Source: Seminavis robusta
Lineage: Eukaryota > Bacillariophyta > Bacillariophyceae > Naviculales > Naviculaceae
Direction: 5' to 3'
Assembly (NCBI GenBank): GCA_903772945.1
Contig: CAICTM010001761.1
Coordinates: 1-23,044, forward strand
DNA length: 23,044 bases
Part shown: piece after piece, positions 18,256 to 23,044 of the stretch
Layout: each line of letters opens with the position of its first letter
How positions within the stretch are numbered: the stretch's first letter is position 1
Made by a program: the position numbers and the translations under genes
Notes under the pieces: model-generated
Databases searched by the model: none
Told to the model about the DNA's origin: nothing
What the model saw: only the letters and a program-made list of their open reading frames with translations

Positions 18256-18431
18256 AACATACTAAATCATGTAACTACAACTCATCCGTCTACCATCTCA
18301 AATCACAACAATCGATGTTGTTTCCAGCCGCTACTATTCGATATCGGTTTCCCTGCAACTATTGAAGAACTAAATGAACGTATCATTCTTTTATAACAAC
18401 CAGTCAAGCTTGATCATGCTGTACATAGATA
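18256..18431. other. Convergent 3' intergenic region
   Basis: A 176-bp gap between the stop of the sigma-factor gene and the stop of the membrane-protein gene on the opposite strand. It should hold both 3' UTRs. No distinct terminator or polyadenylation signal was identified. Confidence 0.5.
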
Positions 18432-19191
18432 CTATTGACACATGCCGCCCTCCATTGGCACCGCATTTGGGATATAACCTACAGTATTGATGCGGAATGA
18501 GAAAAAGAGTCACAAATATTGCAGATCTTAGAAAGAGCAAAAAGCAAGGATGAAAGCCCCAAAGAGAAAGTTGGAAATTACCATAGTTGGTTACTTGGAG
18601 CCCCAGAACGACAACACCAGCAGCTATAGCCAGAAATGCCAAGCCTTCAGCAAGACCCAATAGACCATACTTTCCGGCTGGTAAACCGCTTCCCTAGTAG
18701 CACCAAGAAGAAACATGAGAGAGCCAAGATAGATTGCTACTAAGTAACTTGCCATGTTGCCTGCTTACCGTAGTGACTTTTTGAAATATGGAAAATCCAG
18801 CCAATGCTACTACCGACAGATAACTGAGCCCTTCCATGGCCCCCACGGCACCAAACGGACCAGCGGGCAATCCACAACCAGTCTGGGAGAGGACAAATTC
18901 GGAATACATCATGACAACTGCCGCTACTGTGCCTCCCAGCCCCAGAATGAGTTGATCGGATTCGGCAATACTCGTGGAAGCTTCATCATCTGAGGAGGCC
19001 AACAGAGGTTTGACAAACGTACTTGGCTTCATGAGTTTCAGGGTCTGTCGTTGTCGTTGGTGGATCAGGGTGCTAGAACTACTTTGCGGAACCATCATCG
19101 GTTGCAACGAAAAGGCCGCAATCGGCGAGATGGACGTCCCCAGGAAAGTCAACACAAGCCATGCTGCTGTCATCCTTTCATTTGGTATCAT
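18432..19191 (-). CDS. Small plastid-targeted membrane protein with duplicated GLPAG motif, three exons
   Basis: Minus-strand exons are 19191-18769, 18693-18582 and 18478-18432, giving 193 aa. The start at 19191 (MIPNER…) or 19173 (MTAAW…) is preferred over the ATG at 19329 because it puts a hydrophobic signal peptide first. That peptide ends in IAA|FSLQP, an ASAFAP-type plastid site. The mature part has a Ser-rich linker and three membrane segments (about residues 80-102, 118-137 and 152-176). A motif is repeated: CGLPAGPFGAVGAMEGLSYL (about 106-125) and SGLPAGKYGLLGLAEGLAFL (about 143-162). Exon 3 supplies the tail YIPNAVPMEGGMCQ. Exon phases agree throughout. I do not recognise the family. 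An integral thylakoid or envelope protein is inferred from the targeting and hydrophobicity. It shares a 315-bp divergent intergenic region with the SGNH gene. Confidence 0.8.
18479..18581 (-). other. Intron 2 of the small plastid membrane protein gene
   Basis: 103 nt, donor GTAATT after AACTATG and acceptor TACTGTAG. Splicing makes NYG followed by YIPNAVPMEGGMCQ and a stop. Retaining it would instead give a Phe/Leu-rich tail of about 50 residues ending near 18391. The spliced form is preferred for its protein-like tail. Confidence 0.7.
18694..18768 (-). other. Intron 1 of the small plastid membrane protein gene
   Basis: 75 nt, donor GTAAGC after VTT and acceptor CTACTAG before GSGLPAG, phase 0. 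Splicing places the second GLPAG copy 36 residues after the first. Confidence 0.88.
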
Positions 19192-19506
19192 CGTTGCCCT
19201 CGTTTGTTTTACGGTGGTCAAGAAAACTTTCCAAGCTGAAATTGACTTGTCCGTCGAATCTTTCGTTTGGTCCCGAGCAAAGCAGTATCCGCGACTGGAT
19301 CTAAAAGGTAATACGGCTCGCCTTGCCACGACCGTTGCCGCGAGCCAAAAGATCTAGCTAGCGAGCAGCATTGCAGCATTGCCCTCTTTCTTGTCATTGA
19401 TTTGTATTCTCTTCTGTTGAACGGTCTACTAACTCGATAAGAATCGAATCATCAATCTCGACACTCAAGCTCCGCAGTAGTTACTCATCATACAAACATC
19501 TCCCCC
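19192..19506. promoter_or_regulatory. Divergent intergenic region, likely shared promoter
   Basis: A 315-bp region between the start of the minus-strand membrane protein gene and the start of the plus-strand SGNH gene. Its left half is also open on the minus strand as an N-terminal extension from an ATG at 19329, so the minus-strand 5' end is not certain. No specific binding motif was assigned. Confidence 0.45.
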
Positions 19507-22500
19507 ATGCCTGGCAAAGACGACGACCAGGATCTGGCGGACCTGCTGCCATCGAATGGAACAGATGTGGAAACCGTTCCTTTGACCAAGCCAAACCTTG
19601 AAAATGGCAGCACGATTCCCGCCAAGAAGGGGTTCCAGCCCTTTGGCGGTCTCTGTGGCATCGTTTCGGCTCATTTGTCCTACCTCTGTTTTGCCTATCC
19701 TTCTGCGTGTGGCTGCTTTGCCTGTATCATTTCCTTGATTCTGGTGGCCGTACTGGTCATCAACATGGTCAATCCAACCATGAAATTCGGGGAGATTCCA
19801 CATGATTGGGCCACGGTCAATTCGGCCTACGAATTGGATGTGTCCAAAATCGATCACTGGTGCTTGGGAGGTGGTAACGAAGGATGTCGCTGTGAAGATC
19901 CTCTGCAGCCAGCATCGCGTGTGGAATTGCGCAGTTGGACCGAATCATTCAAAGAAAACAAACATCAAATTGGAAAATACATGGACGATCCACTCATCAT
20001 GGCCGATTTGGATGTCGCCATTGTTGGAGAATCTGCTGTCGAAGAAATGGATGGACGATGGATGGGAAAGCGCCCGGATGACGAGTTGCGCGCCATTGGA
20101 ACCATCTTCAAAAAGCGATTTGCCAAGGAAAAGGGAGCCAAAGTCGAAGGTAAGACACGCATCAGCAAAATCATTCTATATTGGGTAATCGATCGATTGA
20201 CTCACATACATTGTAACACTTTTTCTTGAATAATATGTACTCTTTTAGGTATTGCTTTGGGCGTGGCTGGTGATTCGGCAAACAATGTTCTTTGGCGATT
20301 GATGCACGGAGAAATGCCTCCTGGCTTTGAACCAAAAATCTGGTGGGTACATGTTGGCATGAATGATCTTACTCGGCAACAGTGTTCAGAAGAGGTGGTG
20401 GTCCTCGGAGTTTTGAGAGTTGTGGAAGAAATACTCAACAAGCGGCCCAATGCAAAAGTTGTTATCAATTCCCTCCTGCCCATGGCCGATCTTCGCGGTG
20501 GAACCATTGTCACGGAAAAGGATTACAGAGATGCCTTTAACGACTATAAAGGCAAGCGCGAATCGCCTACGCGCACTGCCCACTATGTCAAAAAGAACAT
20601 TGACGGCAGAGAACAGATCCTTCCTGCTGCTTCTGTGCAGAAAGACGAAGACAAGAACAAAAAAAGAAAGAAGAAAAAGAACAAGGAGGATCGCCATCAT
20701 CACAATCGCCAATTGCTAGAATACGCATTGGAAGACTACGATGCCGTCACTAACGATAACAGTGAATACATTGAGATGCTGCAACGGGAATTGGAACAAG
20801 ATTGGTCCAGTATGGTCGAAGAAGATGCAGAGGACGGCATGTTGTTCACGGAGGAGGAGGGAAGAACCTCCAGGGAGCTTGATGACAATCACATGCACCG
20901 TAGGTTGGACGACAAAAAACGTCAGATGGATGAGATTAGAAAGAGAATCAAACGAGAGAAACGGGACAGGTACAATCCAACCATTGACCAAATGAAAAGC
21001 AAGCAAAAGAAGTACAATTTCTTCCGAAATCGACGAATGCCACTCTGGACTTCCATCCACGCCATCAACAGACAGCTGTTCAAGTTTTGCGAGAAGCATG
21101 AAAGGGTTGTTTTCTTCGATGCAACTAACATCTTTGCCGAACGCCAGTCCGATGGACGTGGAAAATACTACACTCTGCTCAGCGACAACATTAGTGCCCG
21201 TGGACATCCCACTGAAGTTGGCTATGCCAAGTGGGAGGATGCCATGGTCAAAAAAATCAGATATCTTCTGGATGAAATGAGAAAGGAAAGCCCAGAGCTT
21301 TTTATGGCAGCTCCCAAGCCACCAGCTGGAACAACCGGAGGCGGAGGTGGAGGTGGTTCTCGTACAGCAGAAGGAGAACGGTTGAAAAAGAAGCCGATGG
21401 TGGACGAAAACCGTGGAAACGAAATGGCTCCAGCGCAGCCTGAGGAACCCGAAAATGAAAATGGCGCTGCTGGTACGGAGGGAGACGAAACTGATGTAAG
21501 CACTACACAGTTCCAAGAGGGGGCTGGCATGCAGCAACAAAGTATGACTGTTGAAAGGATGCAACAACGACCTAAAACGCGACCGTCTGGTGGGTCTCCA
21601 ATGCTGGATGGCCAAAGCTATGAAACCGGTAGCGCTGGTACCGGCGGCACTGGTCAAGCCAGTGGGGTGCCATCGTCACTCAAAAAGAAGAAAAAGAAGA
21701 AACTAGGCTCCGGCACCAGCACTCAAATGGGCGGATTGCCAAGTGATTCTCGAATGAGCGGCGGCCCCATGCAGCCCGGCTTCGGGACGCAACCAGGAAG
21801 TTCTCAAATGAGCGGCGGCCCCATGCAGCCCGGCTTCGGGACGCAACCAGGAAGTTCTCGAACGAGTGGCGGCCCCATGCAACCTGGCTACGGTACTCAA
21901 CCAGGCAGCTCTCGAATGAGCGGTGGCCCCATGCAACCCGGCTACGGTACGCAACCAGGCAGCTCTCGAACGAGTGGCGGCCCCATGCGCCCAGGCAGTG
22001 CTCAATTTGGTGGCAGCCCGATGAGTGGCGGCCAGATGCAACCTGACAGTTCTCAAATGACTGGTTTTCCCAACGAAGGAACAGCGAGTGGGCTCTCAAC
22101 GAAAAAGAAGAAAAAGAAATTTGGCACCGGTACCTCCTCGCTGAGTGGGAAGCCGATGCAGGCGGGCAACCCTAATGACGAAACAACAATGCAAGGAAAC
22201 TCATATGGAACTGCCTCACGGCCTCAGCAACCTTTCGCGCAAGGAGCCGGCAACACGCAGCTCGGAGTGGGTGCTGCGGATGAAGATGCAGCAGATGAAG
22301 AGACCGTTGGAGGTGACGCCGAAGCCGGACAGGTACCGGATGCAGAAGATGACGGTGACGATGACGGAACGGCTGCTGAGGAACGAACCGGTGGAAACAC
22401 CGAAGAGGGAGTCGCCGGAGAGACTGCTGAGGAGGAAGAAGGCGACGAAGGTGAAGAGCCCGCGGAAGAGGAAGGAGGCGATGAAGGTGAGCCCGCGGAA

Positions 22501-22692
22501 GAGGAAGGAGGCGATGAAACTGGAGAAACTGCCGTGGAGGAGACAGGCGGCGAGGAAGGAGAGGATGGCGATGAGGACGGGGTGACAGATGCAGGAGGTG
22601 AAAGTGAGGCAGGAGCTGTTGAAATCCCCGCCGAAGAGGCTGAAGGAGGCACTGAAGAAGAAGGCGATGATGACACTGCGGATGCAGAATAG
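19507..22692 (+). CDS. Single-pass membrane SGNH/GDSL hydrolase-like protein with repetitive acidic tail
   Basis: Exons are 19507-20149 and 20249-22692 (1028 aa). Residues 1-50 are polar and a Cys-rich membrane segment lies at about 55-88, so a signal-anchor protein is likely. SGNH blocks: I VAIVGESAVEEMDG (Ser176 as nucleophile; the usual GDS is GES), II LGVAGDSANNVLWRL (Gly222), III VHVGMNDL (Asn253), V SARGHPTEVGY (His534; the usual Asp three residues before His is Ala). Between blocks III and V sits a charged insert of about 150 residues with Lys runs and coiled-coil-like text. After the domain come Gly7, two poly-Lys clusters (SSLKKKKKKKLG and STKKKKKKFG), an 18-residue repeat, and a tail of over 130 residues dominated by Glu, Asp, Gly and Ala. 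SGNH enzymes act on esters such as lipids or acetylated sugars; substrate unknown. The GES and missing Asp make activity uncertain. Confidence 0.85.
20150..20248 (+). other. Intron in the SGNH hydrolase-like gene
   Basis: 99 nt, donor GTAAGAC after GTCGAAG and acceptor CTCTTTTAG. Splicing joins VE to G and gives GIALGVAGDS, the conserved block II of SGNH enzymes, directly after block I. Without splicing the first frame stops at 20229. Confidence 0.92.
21754..21969 (+). repeat. Four tandem 54-bp coding repeats, 18-residue unit
   Basis: Four head-to-tail copies encode [MT]SGGPMQPG[FY]GTQPGSS[QR], followed by degenerate partial units (TSGGPMRPGSAQ, MSGGQMQPDSSQ) up to about 22060. The first two copies are almost identical in DNA, which indicates recent unequal exchange or slippage. 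The reading frame is kept because the unit is a multiple of three. Confidence 0.9.
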
Positions 22693-23044
22693 CCAGTTAT
22701 TCGCTTTCTACGGTAGACTTTAGAACCCGATTTCAAACCCCTCTCTCTGATCTTCCGCTTGTACGTTGTTTTGTTGCTAAACCTGGTTATGTGGTCTCGC
22801 TAGCATTAACTGGCTACTGGTACCAGTTCTCGTGCAAAACAGTTCAGACCGAGGATTCATGACAACTGTATCTGGAGCTTTTTGTACCGGTACCGTAGGT
22901 ATGGTACATCGTACCGGTACAGTGTACCGCACTCCGTTCATTCTGCAAAGCAGCTTTGCTGTCATCGTTTTGAAATTGAAAGCTCTCACCACTTTTCTCC
23001 ACTGCGCTCTTCTTTTCTTCATGAAAGAGAAGATGAGGGTGGTG
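22693..23044. repeat. Downstream region with GGTACC/GTACCG palindromes
   Basis: After the SGNH stop no gene is supported. Between 22885 and 22930 the motif gtaccggtac and close variants occur several times (ttgtaccggtaccgtagg, catcgtaccggtacagtg), making a strongly self-complementary stretch. Related ggtaccag or ctggtac elements lie at about 22817 and, far upstream, at about 16449-16465. Confidence 0.5.

Noticed and set aside
20716..21657. 313-codon minus-strand ORF opposite the SGNH gene
   Set aside because: Shadow frame: the plus strand has conserved SGNH motifs, and the minus translation is Ser/Phe/Leu-rich without motifs.
22224..22736. 170-codon minus-strand Ser/Pro-rich ORF
   Set aside because: Antisense of the Glu/Asp-rich tail codons, which read as Ser/Pro-rich sequence on the other strand.

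Overview
The window looks like nuclear DNA of a photosynthetic stramenopile, most likely a diatom. Three things point there. Two predicted proteins carry N-terminal presequences with a signal-peptide cleavage site followed by an aromatic residue (…SVA|WQP and …IAA|FSLQP), the diatom 'ASAFAP'-type bipartite plastid address. Introns are short (73, 75, 99 and 103 nt) with GTAAG-type donors. The transposable elements are Ty3/gypsy, Ty1/copia-like and Harbinger-like (DDE_Tnp_4) types common in diatom genomes. No rRNA, tRNA, CRISPR or bacterial operon structure was seen. All family calls were made by eye from translated motifs; no database search was possible.

Layout. (1) 1-5700: gene-poor and repeat-rich. 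It holds a minus-strand ORF running off the left edge, short tandem repeats, a minisatellite, a possible spliced minus-strand gene around 1.7-2.6 kb, and a broken copia-type gag on the minus strand (4142-4771). (2) 5700-7500: a Pro/Thr-rich ORF of unknown nature, then a short ORF (7132-7497) that is clearly a divergent histone H3 core with CENP-A/CenH3-like features. (3) 7609-13271, minus strand: a Harbinger-like transposase pseudogene split by a 4188-bp Ty3/gypsy LTR retrotransposon (8256-12443). The retroelement has two ~420-bp LTRs, a polypurine tract and a 4-bp TCAG target duplication. Removing it with one TCAG restores the transposase reading frame exactly. (4) 13.4-14.6 kb: two unusual repeat structures, a GTCGAAAC-type foldback region and an array of 16 AAGAGGATG-type repeats bounded by inverted repeats. 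(5) 14667-22692: the gene-dense part.

The gene-dense part holds four genes. The first is an unrecognised protein with a possible PD-(D/E)xK-like core and a frame change near its 3' end. The second is a nuclear-encoded plastid sigma-70 factor of two exons (476 aa). The third, convergent with it on the minus strand, is a small plastid-targeted membrane protein of three exons (193 aa) built on a duplicated GLPAG motif. The fourth, divergent from the third, is a 1028-aa single-pass membrane SGNH/GDSL hydrolase-like protein of two exons with poly-lysine clusters, an 18-residue tandem repeat and a very acidic C-terminus.

The sigma factor and the small membrane protein plausibly both act in the plastid, the first on plastid transcription and the second in a plastid membrane. 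The other two genes show no evident shared pathway. The strongest points for follow-up are the CenH3-like ORF lying tail-to-tail with a transposase, the nested insertion, the inverted-repeat-bounded AAGAGGATG array, and the two unusual membrane proteins.
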